From NCBI GenBank assembly GCA_900498135.1, contig LR026961.1:898399-962398 (forward strand): DNA of 64,000 bases, given 5' to 3'. Shown here one piece after another: positions 56,448 through 64,000 of the stretch. The translations under genes and the position numbers were made by a program. The stretch is from an uncultured Desulfatiglans sp. (GTDB lineage: Bacteria; Desulfobacterota; DSM-4660; Desulfatiglandales; Desulfatiglandaceae). The notes beneath the pieces are model-generated. The model did no database searches. It was not told where the DNA came from and was given only the letters and a program-made list of their open reading frames with translations. Position 1 is the first letter of the stretch. Every line of letters starts with the position of its first letter.

Positions 56448-57539
56448 CTAGTCCGCCTCTTTGTATTTGCTCTTGAATTCCCCTTTCTTCGCATCCTCGA
56501 GCCTCTTCTGGACAAACTTCAGCACTTCGTCTCCGGGAAGGTTCTTCGCCTTGGTTTCACTGATATACTCGTCCAGTACGGGTTGGACGGCTTTGGTCCA
56601 CCGCGCCGATTCCTTCGGTCCGATCCCGATCATCGTGTTCCCGTAATCCAGCAGGAAATTGATGCCTTCGAAGGCCCCAGCCTCCCAGGCCTTGCCATGC
56701 CTGAAGACCCATTCGCTGTTGATCTGCTCGATAATCGCCTTGACGTCGTCCGGAAGGGCGTTCCATTTGTCCTTGTTCATGGCGACGAAAAACCCGAGGG
56801 AGTAAGCGGTCGGGTAGCACGCGATGACATAGTTCGTCACCTCGGCCATTTTCCAGCCCTTGTTGGATTCGAGCGGGTACAATCCGCCATCGACCACGCC
56901 CTTCTGAAGGGCCTGGTAGAGTTCGTTCATGGGAAAAGCAGCCGGCGTCCCGCCGAGAGCCTTGATCATGCTGGCTGTCGGGCCGTGGGAGCGGATCTTC
57001 AACCCCTTGAGGTCCTCCATCTTATGGACGGGCTTGTCCTTGGTGTGGATGAAGCCGGGGCCGTGGGCATGGAGGTACAACAGCTTCACCTCGTCCAGTT
57101 CAGCCGGCTGGAATTTTTCGTACACCTCATTGATGATGGCCGTCGCCACCTGCCCGCTCGGAAAACCCAAAGGCAGGTTGATGAAGTCCATCAGGGGAAA
57201 ACGTCCCCGGGTGTACTGCAGCACGGAGCACCCGATATCCGAGAGCCCCTCTTTCACCCCCTGATAACATTGCGAAGCATCCGTCAGGGTCTGGCCCGGG
57301 TAATGCGCGATTTTCACCCGCCCGTCGGTCCTTTTTTCCACCTCTTTGCACCAGGCCGCCTCCACTTTGCTTTGGGAGTGGGTGGGGGGCATGAATCCGC
57401 TGTAGGTGAGGTGGATGACATCCTTGGCATCCGCCGCGCCCGGCATCAGAAGGCCCGTCAAAAGCATGACAAGAAAGGCCAGGCCTACACCAAGCACAAC
57501 ACCCGGAGAAAAATGACGCTCGACCGATAACTTTTTCAT
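56448..57539 (-). CDS. TRAP transporter substrate-binding protein (DctP), system 2
   Basis: A 363-residue periplasmic receptor. The signal segment is VVLGVGLAFLVMLLTGLLM, cleaved near ADA-KDVIHLTYSG. Typical segments are HSQSKVEAAWCKEVEKRTDG, DLKGLKIRSHGPTASMIKAL (carboxylate-binding Arg) and PMNELYQALQKGVVDGGLYP. The start ATG follows GGGAGGGGTTGGAA. It sits directly downstream of the CoA ligase gene, so it probably captures the same aromatic acid. Confidence 0.93.
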   Translation of the reverse strand: MKKLSVERHFSPGVVLGVGLAFLVMLLTGLLMPGAADAKDVIHLTYSGFMPPTHSQSKVEAAWCKEVEKRTDGRVKIAHYPGQTLTDASQCYQGVKEGLSDIGCSVLQYTRGRFPLMDFINLPLGFPSGQVATAIINEVYEKFQPAELDEVKLLYLHAHGPGFIHTKDKPVHKMEDLKGLKIRSHGPTASMIKALGGTPAAFPMNELYQALQKGVVDGGLYPLESNKGWKMAEVTNYVIACYPTAYSLGFFVAMNKDKWNALPDDVKAIIEQINSEWVFRHGKAWEAGAFEGINFLLDYGNTMIGIGPKESARWTKAVQPVLDEYISETKAKNLPGDEVLKFVQKRLEDAKKGEFKSKYKEAD

Positions 57540-57625
57540 TTCCAACCCCTCCCTTTCTGTTGAAAACCCATGATGAAGAAACGGGAACCCTGCCATCCTG
57601 TGCAGAATCCCACGGACACACGGTA

Positions 57626-58945
57626 TTACGTTTCCCGGATGACCCTTTTGGCCTTCAGTTCGAACCGGGGCAGTTCACCGACCCCGATAATCTCCACTTC
57701 CGGCGTAAACGTCACCATATATTTGAAGTGTTCGATGAAGCCACGGACGGCCTGTTCCAATTTTTCCGCCGGAACGTCCTCGGAGGCCGGTTCCACGCGG
57801 ATCCGGATGCGTTTTCCGCTGCCCATTTTTGGAACCACGATCTGGTACTCGTTGGAGAAGACCTCCACCTCTCTGATGAGATTTTCGATGGCCGATGGGA
57901 ATACATTGACCCCCCCAAACTGGAACATGTCATCCGAACGTCCCAGGATTCCCCCATCCAGCCTCAGAAAGGTTCTGCCACAATCGCAGCGCTCCCGGTT
58001 GAATTTGACCAGGTCTTTGATGCGGTACCTGAGAAGGGGCATGGTCTCACAGCACAGATTGGACAGGACCAGTTCGCCCACCTGTCCGTTTTCAACCGGC
58101 TGAAGGGTCTCCGGATCGAGGCACTCGGCGTAAAACATGGCCTCGTTCACATGGGTCCCTTTCTGACAGATGCACTCGAAACCGAAGTTCGAGATCTCGC
58201 TGGAACCGATGTCGTCATAGCATTTGGCCCCCCAGGTCTCTTCGATGGCCTGTTTGGTCGACAGGACATTGGCGCCGGGTTCCCCCGCCGCCACGACGAT
58301 GGAAACCTTCGAATCCCTCAGGGACACCCCCATCTTCTTCGCGGTTTCACCCAGGTAGAGCAGATAAGTGGGCGTCCCGCACACGACCGTGGCTTCCCAG
58401 TTGAAGATATTCCTGACCCTGTCCTTGGAAGACTGCCCCCCACCGGGGACGATCATGACCCCCGCCTGCTCCAGCGCCGCCTGGAAGCCCCACCAGGCGA
58501 TATACAGGCTGTACCCGAAGGGGACGAAAAGGATGTCGGAGGTCTTGATGCCGTAGGCGTGCATGAAATACATGAACTGTTCATAGAAGTGAACCGTCCA
58601 GTCCTTCTTGTTGAGCATCACCCGGACCGGGATGCCTGTGGTGCCGGTCGTCTGGAAGACGCGCACGCCCTCTTCCGGGGGTACGCACATGAAGTCGCCC
58701 CAGGGGGGATGTTGCGCCTGGCTCTCCCGCAGCTCTTCCTTGACGGTGAATGGGACCCTCGAGATATCCTCCAGGCTCCGGATATCCGCAGGTTTGATAC
58801 CGGCCTCGTCGAACTTTCTCCGGTACATGGGGCTTCGTTCGTACACATAAGTCATACGCTCCTGAAAACGCTGCAACTGAAGTTCCTGAAGCTGGTCGCG
58901 CGGCAGCGTTTCCAACGGCTTGTTCCAGTAGCTCACCTGATCCAT
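57626..58945 (-). CDS. Phenylacetate-CoA ligase family (PaaK-like) aryl-CoA ligase
   Basis: A 439-residue AMP-forming ligase that activates an aromatic acid to its CoA thioester. Motifs: the ATP loop QTTGTTGIPVRV, DIGSSEISNFGFEC for adenylate binding, and the hinge GRSDDMFQFGGVNVFPSAIE before the C-terminal domain. The PaaK branch accepts phenylacetate and relatives; with the hydroxylase genes upstream, a hydroxylated aromatic acid is a likely substrate (inference). It is 87 bp upstream of the TRAP binding-protein gene in the same operon. Confidence 0.9.
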   Translation of the reverse strand: MDQVSYWNKPLETLPRDQLQELQLQRFQERMTYVYERSPMYRRKFDEAGIKPADIRSLEDISRVPFTVKEELRESQAQHPPWGDFMCVPPEEGVRVFQTTGTTGIPVRVMLNKKDWTVHFYEQFMYFMHAYGIKTSDILFVPFGYSLYIAWWGFQAALEQAGVMIVPGGGQSSKDRVRNIFNWEATVVCGTPTYLLYLGETAKKMGVSLRDSKVSIVVAAGEPGANVLSTKQAIEETWGAKCYDDIGSSEISNFGFECICQKGTHVNEAMFYAECLDPETLQPVENGQVGELVLSNLCCETMPLLRYRIKDLVKFNRERCDCGRTFLRLDGGILGRSDDMFQFGGVNVFPSAIENLIREVEVFSNEYQIVVPKMGSGKRIRIRVEPASEDVPAEKLEQAVRGFIEHFKYMVTFTPEVEIIGVGELPRFELKAKRVIRET

Positions 58946-59059
58946 TCGGACCCTCCAAGATCGAGATTTCCCTGTGCGCGCCGGGCTCGCCGGCGCGCCG
59001 CGTGATGGCTGACCCTTGCACCCGGCAGGGTCCGTTCCCGGAACCGGCCGGATGAAAAC

Positions 59060-61387
59060 CTAGCTGCGGCTGCCAAGGCCTTTCAAAATCTTCTCGGGCG
59101 TAAACGGCGTAGAGAGGAGCCTGACGCCGACGGCATCGTAGATGGCGTTGGCGATGGCCGCCAAAATGGCGGAGACGTAGCCTTCTCCGACTTCCTTGGT
59201 ACGATAGGGCTGCCCGACCCTGTATTGCTCCGTGATCACGTCGATATGCTCGGAGGGGGCGATGTTCCGGATGCAGGGCATCCGATAGTCGAGCCAGTTC
59301 GGGTTGAGTGTCCGCCCCTCTTCCATCATGATCTCTTCCATGAAGGCATGCCCGAGCGCCATGGAGACCTGTCCGTCGATCTGCCCTTCGACCAGGAGCG
59401 GGTTGATAGGGAAACCGCAATCGTGGGCGGTGACAGCCCTCAGGAGCCTGACCTTCCCCGTCTCGGTGTCCACCTCCACCTCCGCCGTCTGGGCATCGAA
59501 GGCATAGTTTTCCGTCCACCTTCCCTTGGTCGTAGCCAGGCTCGGATGCGTTGGTTCATCCCTCATGGTCCGCCAGTGGCCCTCTCCGATGATCGGATCC
59601 CCTCTGCGCGTCTGGATGCTCAGCGCCACCAGATCCCTGTAGGTAAGCGCCTTGCTGGGGGACCCCGCCACATAAACCTTCTTGTCCTTCAGCACCAGGT
59701 CATCGATGCTCGCCTCGAGCTGCTGAGACGCGAGTTCGAGGAGTTGTGTGCGGACATTGCCGGCCGCCACCCGTGTGGCATTTCCGCACACGTAGGCGTT
59801 GCCGCTGATCCAGGAACCGATGTCCACGGGCGTCGTTTCGGTGTCCGCGGCGATCACCTGGATCTCCTCCATCGGGATCTTCAACTCCTCGGCCACGATC
59901 TGCGAATGAATCGTTTCGGCCCCCTGCCCGATATCCAGCGCACCGGTCAGGAGCGTCACACTTCCGTCGTCATTCATCTTCACGATTACCGACGAACTGT
60001 TCGGATAGATCAGGGATCCCCCGAAGTAGCTGCTGACGCCGATGCCGATGCCTCTTTTGTACCTCTGAGAGGAGTTTTCGCCGCGCCCCCCCCGCACATG
60101 ATGAAAATCCGTATGCCTCGTGATCTCCGTGATGCAGTCCTTCAGTCCGCAGTTGTGGACATTGTCCCCGTTGGGAAGCTGTTCGCCCGATTCGCGGGCG
60201 TTTTTCAAGCGGATCTCGATCGGGTCGATCCCCAGTTCCTCCGCGATCATATCGAGCTGCGATTCCACCGCAAAACGCAGCTGAGGGGCGCCGTGCCCCC
60301 GCTGGGGTGTCCGCACCGGGTTGTTGGTGAATACGGAATAGCCCTCATATTTGAAATTCGGGACACGATAGGGGACCATCGCAAATCCCCAGGCCAGGAA
60401 GATGACCACCACACCGCTGCCGCGGTAGGCGCCGGAGTTGTTGATTACCCGGTATTGCTGGGCCACGAGGGTCCCGTCCTTCTTGACACCGGTCTTCACG
60501 GTCACAATCAGCGGCTGGCCATGCCTGAACGCGGTGAAGACCTCCTCCCTGGTCGCCACGATCTTGACAGGCCTGGCGGCCTTCATGGAGAGGAGCGCCG
60601 CACAGAATTCGTGCGAAAAGAGGTCGATCTTGCCGCCGAAGGCCCCTCCGACGTAAGTCTTCAGGACCCGCACGGAGGAAAAAGGCAGGCCAAGGGTCTT
60701 GGCGAGCTTCGCCCGTTTGAGGAAAGGCCCCTGCGAAGAGGTCCAGACGTTGAGCTTCCCGTCCGGCTCGAAGCTGGCGACGGTCGCCTGGGACTCGAGA
60801 TACCCATGGGTGCGAAGATGGCTCTCGAACCGGTCTTCCCTGACATAATCCGCCTCCTTGAAACCGGCTTCGATGTCGCCCCACTCCGAGGTGGTCTTTC
60901 CGCCGATGTTCATCACAGGCTCTTTGACCTTCGGATGCGTCGGGTGGATCTCCGGTGCATCCGGCTTCATCGCCTCCTCCGGGTCAAAAACAGCCGGAAG
61001 AGGCTCATATTCCACCTCGATCAGCCGCAGGGCCTCGTCCGCCGCATAGACGTCCGTGGCAGCCACCGCCGCTACTTCCTCCCCGATGAACCTCACCTTG
61101 TCCATGGCCAGAGGATACTGATCCGCAGGATACCTCGGGGTCTCCACGAAACCATGCTTGATGCCCAGGGTGTCCTTGCCGGTGATGACCGCCTTGACCC
61201 CGGGAACCTGCCGTGCACGCGTCGTGTCGATACGAACGATGCGCGCATGGGCGTGAGGACTCCTCAAGATCCTTCCCACCAGCATGTTCTTCAGCTGGAG
61301 ATCCACCGTGTAAACGGCCTGCCCGGTCACTTTTTCAGGACCGTCCTTCCTTAGAATCCGTTTTCCCACATATTCCAGATCGCCCAT
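59060..61387 (-). CDS. Molybdopterin subunit of a xanthine-dehydrogenase-family enzyme (HcrA-like)
   Basis: Large catalytic subunit, 775 residues, carrying the molybdenum cofactor. Motifs: VGKRILRKDGPEKVTGQAVY at the N-terminus, GGAFGGKIDLFSHEF for cofactor binding, IGQGAETIHSQI, and the active-site Glu in TKEVGEGYVSAI. With the two smaller subunits it forms the alpha part of an alpha-beta-gamma complex. Because the FAD subunit has an extra Fe-S segment, the best guess is a 4-hydroxybenzoyl-CoA-reductase-like dehydroxylase; other hydroxylases are possible. The ATG at 61387 lies 8 nt after AAGGAG; an ATG two codons earlier is too close. Confidence 0.87.
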   Translation of the reverse strand: MGDLEYVGKRILRKDGPEKVTGQAVYTVDLQLKNMLVGRILRSPHAHARIVRIDTTRARQVPGVKAVITGKDTLGIKHGFVETPRYPADQYPLAMDKVRFIGEEVAAVAATDVYAADEALRLIEVEYEPLPAVFDPEEAMKPDAPEIHPTHPKVKEPVMNIGGKTTSEWGDIEAGFKEADYVREDRFESHLRTHGYLESQATVASFEPDGKLNVWTSSQGPFLKRAKLAKTLGLPFSSVRVLKTYVGGAFGGKIDLFSHEFCAALLSMKAARPVKIVATREEVFTAFRHGQPLIVTVKTGVKKDGTLVAQQYRVINNSGAYRGSGVVVIFLAWGFAMVPYRVPNFKYEGYSVFTNNPVRTPQRGHGAPQLRFAVESQLDMIAEELGIDPIEIRLKNARESGEQLPNGDNVHNCGLKDCITEITRHTDFHHVRGGRGENSSQRYKRGIGIGVSSYFGGSLIYPNSSSVIVKMNDDGSVTLLTGALDIGQGAETIHSQIVAEELKIPMEEIQVIAADTETTPVDIGSWISGNAYVCGNATRVAAGNVRTQLLELASQQLEASIDDLVLKDKKVYVAGSPSKALTYRDLVALSIQTRRGDPIIGEGHWRTMRDEPTHPSLATTKGRWTENYAFDAQTAEVEVDTETGKVRLLRAVTAHDCGFPINPLLVEGQIDGQVSMALGHAFMEEIMMEEGRTLNPNWLDYRMPCIRNIAPSEHIDVITEQYRVGQPYRTKEVGEGYVSAILAAIANAIYDAVGVRLLSTPFTPEKILKGLGSRS

Positions 61388-61409
61388 GATCATTGCTCCT
61401 TGGGATGGC

Positions 61410-61901
61410 TCAGCGCTTGTCGGCCGTCGAAGAAGCCGCGTGCAGCACGGCCTCCATGATCTTGTTGTAGCCCGTGCAACGGCACAGGTGTCCTTCCAAG
61501 GCCTCCTGAATCTCTTCCTCATTCGGCCGGGGGTTCCGTTTGAGCAAGGCCGTCGAAGCCAGGACCATGCCCGGGGTGCAAAACCCGCACTGGACGGCGC
61601 CCTTTTCGAGGAAGGCCTGCTGGACAGGGGTCAGAACACCGCCCTCGGCCTGTCCTTCTATCGTTTCGACCCGCTTGTTCTCGCATTCAACCGCCAGCAG
61701 AAGGCAACCCAGAACCGGCTCCCCCTCCACCAGCACCGTGCAGGAACCGCACTCGCCCGTTCCGCAGCCTTCCTTGACCCCCGTCAAACCGATCCGGTTG
61801 CGCAGGACTTCCGACAGCGTCTCCTGGGGCTCAACGGCAAGCTCATAGGTCTCTCCGTTGATCGTCACTTCCAATAATCGTTTCGATGGCTTCGTTCTCA
61901 T
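61410..61901 (-). CDS. 2Fe-2S subunit of the molybdenum enzyme (HcrC-like)
   Basis: The 163-residue gamma subunit, carrying two [2Fe-2S] clusters. The plant-type site is GCGTGECGSC with a later Cys in LGC, and the second site is CGFCTPGM and CRCTGY. It carries electrons between the FAD/Fe-S and molybdenum subunits. The start ATG follows TAACAGGAGTGCCTC. It lies between the beta and alpha subunit genes with 12- and 22-bp gaps, clearly one operon. Confidence 0.95.
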   Translation of the reverse strand: MRTKPSKRLLEVTINGETYELAVEPQETLSEVLRNRIGLTGVKEGCGTGECGSCTVLVEGEPVLGCLLLAVECENKRVETIEGQAEGGVLTPVQQAFLEKGAVQCGFCTPGMVLASTALLKRNPRPNEEEIQEALEGHLCRCTGYNKIMEAVLHAASSTADKR

Positions 61902-61913
61902 GAGGCACTCCTG

Positions 61914-62912
61914 TTATCGACCGCCGGTAAGCTGATTCACTGCGCGGGTCAGGGCATTCAGGGCTTCGACCTCGAGGGCCCTGGTCAAATACCACTTGGA
62001 ATAGCCGTGATGAGGGGTCACCGTCACCTCCTCCGCGACCTGGCGCGCCGCCTCGGCCAGCAGCTCCGGCGCAAAGGGCTCTCCCACGAGCGATCCCTCG
62101 CTTTTCAGCGCCCGCGCCGGGGCCGGAGACACCGCCCCAACGGCGATCCGGGCCCGGGTGCAGGTTCCCGGGTCCTTGTCGGTTTCCAGGAGCACTGCAA
62201 TATTCAAGGCCCCGAACTCCATCCCTTCCCTCGAGGTGAGTTTCGAGAAGGCCCATCCTCGGGTGCCTCCGGCCGGAGGCACCCGAATGCCGGAAATGAT
62301 CGTATCGGACCCAATGGTCAAAGGGTGCAAGGGATCACCGCTGTAAAGGGCTTCGAGGTCCAGCAGCGCGCCGGCCCCGCCCCCTTCGACCTGGATCTTC
62401 GCACCCAGGCAAACGAGGGCCGGCGCCGTATCCGACATGTAAACGGCCCAGCACTTTTTCCCCTTCGGTATGAAATAGCAGAAATCTCCTCCCCGTTTGA
62501 AGCAGGGCTCCATGAACTGGAAGGTATGTCTCTGGTTGAAATACAGACATCGCGTATCCTGGCAGAGGTTCCCCGCCAGCGTAGCGACATTCCTGATCTC
62601 CCGCGTAGCCACCCTGCCGGCGGCCGCAGCGAGAAGCGGCGCCTTCTCCGCCACCTCGGGGGAAGACGCCACGGACGACAGCGTCGAAGCGCCGTCCAGG
62701 ATGAGGTCCCCCTCCGGGAGGACGTTCGGAGCGGAGGCCCCGAGGCCCTTCAGGCTGATCAGGCGCTCTGGATCGGCCACCCCGTATTTCATGCGGGGCA
62801 GCAGATCCGTTCCTCCGGCCAGCAAGGCGCTCTTGACGGCCTTTTCCGCCAAGAGGCTCGAGGCCTCCTTGAGGCTGGTCGGTTTCTCGAATGCAAATCT
62901 GGGAAGGTACAT
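61914..62912 (-). CDS. FAD subunit with extra Fe-S segment (HcrB-like)
   Basis: The 332-residue beta subunit of the CoxM/FAD_binding_5 type. FAD loops ALLAGGTDLLPRMKYG and ATLAGNLCQDTR are clear. Cys122, Cys137, Cys145 and Cys154 lie in the insert RCLYFNQRH, MEPCFKRGGDFCYF and KKCWAVYMSD. Such a cysteine insert holds an additional [4Fe-4S] cluster in 4-hydroxybenzoyl-CoA reductase, where low-potential electrons enter; ordinary xanthine dehydrogenase lacks it. The ATG at 62912 is 8 nt after GGAGG; two earlier ATGs (62930, 62918) are less well placed. It is the first structural gene after the sigma-54 promoter. Confidence 0.88.
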   Translation of the reverse strand: MYLPRFAFEKPTSLKEASSLLAEKAVKSALLAGGTDLLPRMKYGVADPERLISLKGLGASAPNVLPEGDLILDGASTLSSVASSPEVAEKAPLLAAAAGRVATREIRNVATLAGNLCQDTRCLYFNQRHTFQFMEPCFKRGGDFCYFIPKGKKCWAVYMSDTAPALVCLGAKIQVEGGGAGALLDLEALYSGDPLHPLTIGSDTIISGIRVPPAGGTRGWAFSKLTSREGMEFGALNIAVLLETDKDPGTCTRARIAVGAVSPAPARALKSEGSLVGEPFAPELLAEAARQVAEEVTVTPHHGYSKWYLTRALEVEALNALTRAVNQLTGGR

Positions 62913-63083
62913 GTCCATCCCTCCGTCCATGAAAAGGTTATCCGCTCGAAGACGGACTGTTGAAGTGACCCGCGCCAACCAGGGAAGCTGCGTCGGCGGC
63001 GGCCCCCCATCGGTTCTCTGAAGCGGGTTCCGCGTTGGATGCACACAGGGCATCTTTCGTCGTGGAGTTTGGAATAATCTTGA

Positions 63084-63098
63084 GCAAGAGACGTGCCA
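63084..63098 (-). promoter_or_regulatory. Sigma-54 (-24/-12) promoter for the aromatic operon
   Basis: On the minus strand, TGGCAC (63098-63093), 5 nt (GTCTC) and TTGC (63087-63084) match the sigma-54 consensus perfectly, including the GG and GC dinucleotides at the right spacing. Transcription would start near 63072, about 160 nt before the HcrB-like start codon. The gene just upstream encodes a sigma-54 activator. Confidence 0.85.
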
Positions 63099-63172
63099 AA
63101 AAATTTTCGACGGGTCATATAGCGGAAATCACAGTGAAACCCGGATTCTTCCCTCATGAAAAGCCGACCAGA

Positions 63173-63191
63173 TGCCTCCTGATAAGAGGCA
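63173..63191. promoter_or_regulatory. Inverted repeat, possible activator-binding site
   Basis: TGCCTC and GAGGCA are separated by 7 nt, about 75-95 bp upstream of the sigma-54 promoter, a suitable distance for an upstream activating sequence. Only one such repeat was seen, so this is tentative. Confidence 0.3.
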
Positions 63192-63373
63192 GGAATGTCT
63201 CCTTGGATGAAACAACTGGCCACCGAACTCGCTGAACGAAGGTCTTGACGCTAATCCGGTAAAACAGCCTCTGTCGCTGGCAGCGGCCAAGCGGTCGATG
63301 ATCGATCGGCTCATCCGCTGGGCTTCTTTCCCTGCAACCTTGAACGCGGTGTTCGACGGTTTCTGCGGGCTGG

Positions 63374-64000
63374 TTACAAGCTTTTGAAGGACTTTCCGGA
63401 CATTCCGAATTGCTTCATAAGCCTCTGAAGAGAGGTGCGGCGCATATTCATCGCCTGGGCGGTTTTCGTGATATTGCCCTCGTTGAGCGCAAGGCACCGG
63501 GCAAGATACTGGCGGGTGAAATCGTCCACCATGTTTCGGCGCATTTCCTGAAACGTGATGCCCTGGTCCCCTTGAACATCCGGAAAGCCTGTCTTCATCG
63601 GCCCCGAGGGCAGAATATGGTCGATGCGGATGGTGCCGTTGTCCGCCAGCACGGCGGCTCGCTGAACGGCGTTTTCGAGCTCTCTTACGTTGCCGGGCCA
63701 ATCGTACGCACACATCATGTTCAGGATCTCGTCCGGTATCCGGAGGCGTTGGTCGAGGTTCAGCCGCGCCGTGTAATATTTCAAAAAATGCGCGGCGAGG
63801 ACGGGGATGTCCTCGCACCGCTCCCTCAGAGGGGGCATGGTCAGCGCGACGACATTGAGACGAAAAAAAAGATCGGGTCTGAAGGCGTTCTCTTTGACTC
63901 TTTTTTCCAAATCCCGGTTGGTCGCCGCGATGATCCGGACATCGACCTTCACCGGTTCGACGGACCCGAGCCTGACGACGGTCTGCTCCTGGACGGCCCG
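63374..64000 (-). CDS. Sigma-54-dependent transcriptional activator (5' end outside window)
   Basis: The C-terminal 208 residues of an enhancer-binding protein. The visible part of the AAA+ domain has the tail of a switch loop (VDVRIIAATNRDLEKRV), FRPDLFFRLNVVALTMPPLR (sensor I and arginine-finger region) and the sensor II motif WPGNVRELENAVQRA. A Fis-type helix-turn-helix follows at the end (NITKTAQAMNMRRTSLQRLM). The N-terminal sensory part, GAFTGA loop and Walker motifs lie beyond the edge. It is separated from the operon by 461 bp that hold the sigma-54 promoter, so it very likely controls uptake and dehydroxylation of the aromatic acid. Confidence 0.92.
   Translation of the reverse strand, partial: RAVQEQTVVRLGSVEPVKVDVRIIAATNRDLEKRVKENAFRPDLFFRLNVVALTMPPLRERCEDIPVLAAHFLKYYTARLNLDQRLRIPDEILNMMCAYDWPGNVRELENAVQRAAVLADNGTIRIDHILPSGPMKTGFPDVQGDQGITFQEMRRNMVDDFTRQYLARCLALNEGNITKTAQAMNMRRTSLQRLMKQFGMSGKSFKSL

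Overview
The window is a GC-rich bacterial chromosome segment, most likely from an anaerobic Desulfobacterota (deltaproteobacterial) lineage. This is inferred from gene content: two TRAP transporters, a molybdenum hydroxylase resembling 4-hydroxybenzoyl-CoA reductase next to a sigma-54 activator, a double-length UvrA, a DUF1786 protein and a divergent phosphoglycerate kinase. No rRNA, tRNA, CRISPR array or transposase was recognised. One 68-bp insertion ending in a sequence identical to the end of an Illumina adapter suggests an assembly with a local artefact.

Region 1 (0-4 kb): phosphoglycerate kinase (minus), a family 9 glycosyltransferase and enolase (plus). Region 2 (4.5-13.2 kb): a ten-gene plus-strand block that looks like a self-contained type II fatty-acid/polyketide synthase. 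It holds a PC4-like small protein, an intact ketosynthase, a KAS III-like enzyme, a crotonase, an Sfp-type phosphopantetheinyl transferase, an acyl carrier protein, a second ketosynthase that has lost its catalytic Cys and one His (chain-length-factor-like), a hot-dog thioesterase, a FabD-like acyltransferase and a 3-hydroxyacyl-CoA dehydrogenase. FabG-, FabZ- and FabI-like genes are absent; the crotonase and dehydrogenase could process the beta carbon. This is the best candidate for an undescribed system here.

Region 3 (13.4-31.7 kb), housekeeping: a PBP1b-type synthase, TPR lipoprotein, hot-dog thioesterase, SMUG-type uracil-DNA glycosylase, J-domain protein, fused double UvrA, Lon, an Uup-like ABC-F ATPase, shikimate kinase, a LEA14-like lipoprotein and a methyltransferase. 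Region 4 (31.9-46.8 kb), mixed accessory genes: a Cache-domain sensor, a crotonase-like/RidA/Liv-type binding-protein group, an ADP-ribosylglycohydrolase, a KhtT/KhtU-like cation-proton antiporter pair, a HerA-like ATPase, a GNAT enzyme, an MFS carrier with a DUF1786 protein, and an entericidin-like peptide too short for ordinary gene finding.

Region 5 (46.9-64 kb): DNA ligase, a protoglobin-PsiE membrane fusion with a palindrome over its promoter, a lipoprotein and a TRAP transporter (plus). These converge on a minus-strand operon: sigma-54 activator (cut by the window edge), sigma-54 promoter, hydroxylase subunits (FAD/Fe-S, 2Fe-2S, molybdopterin), a phenylacetate-CoA-ligase-like enzyme, TRAP binding protein and permeases, and an output-less response regulator. 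The operon reads as uptake, CoA activation and reductive dehydroxylation of a phenolic acid. A palindromic dispersed repeat of about 95-142 bp with a core hairpin occurs at four intergenic loci (window start, 18.2 kb, 42.6 kb, 56.2 kb).
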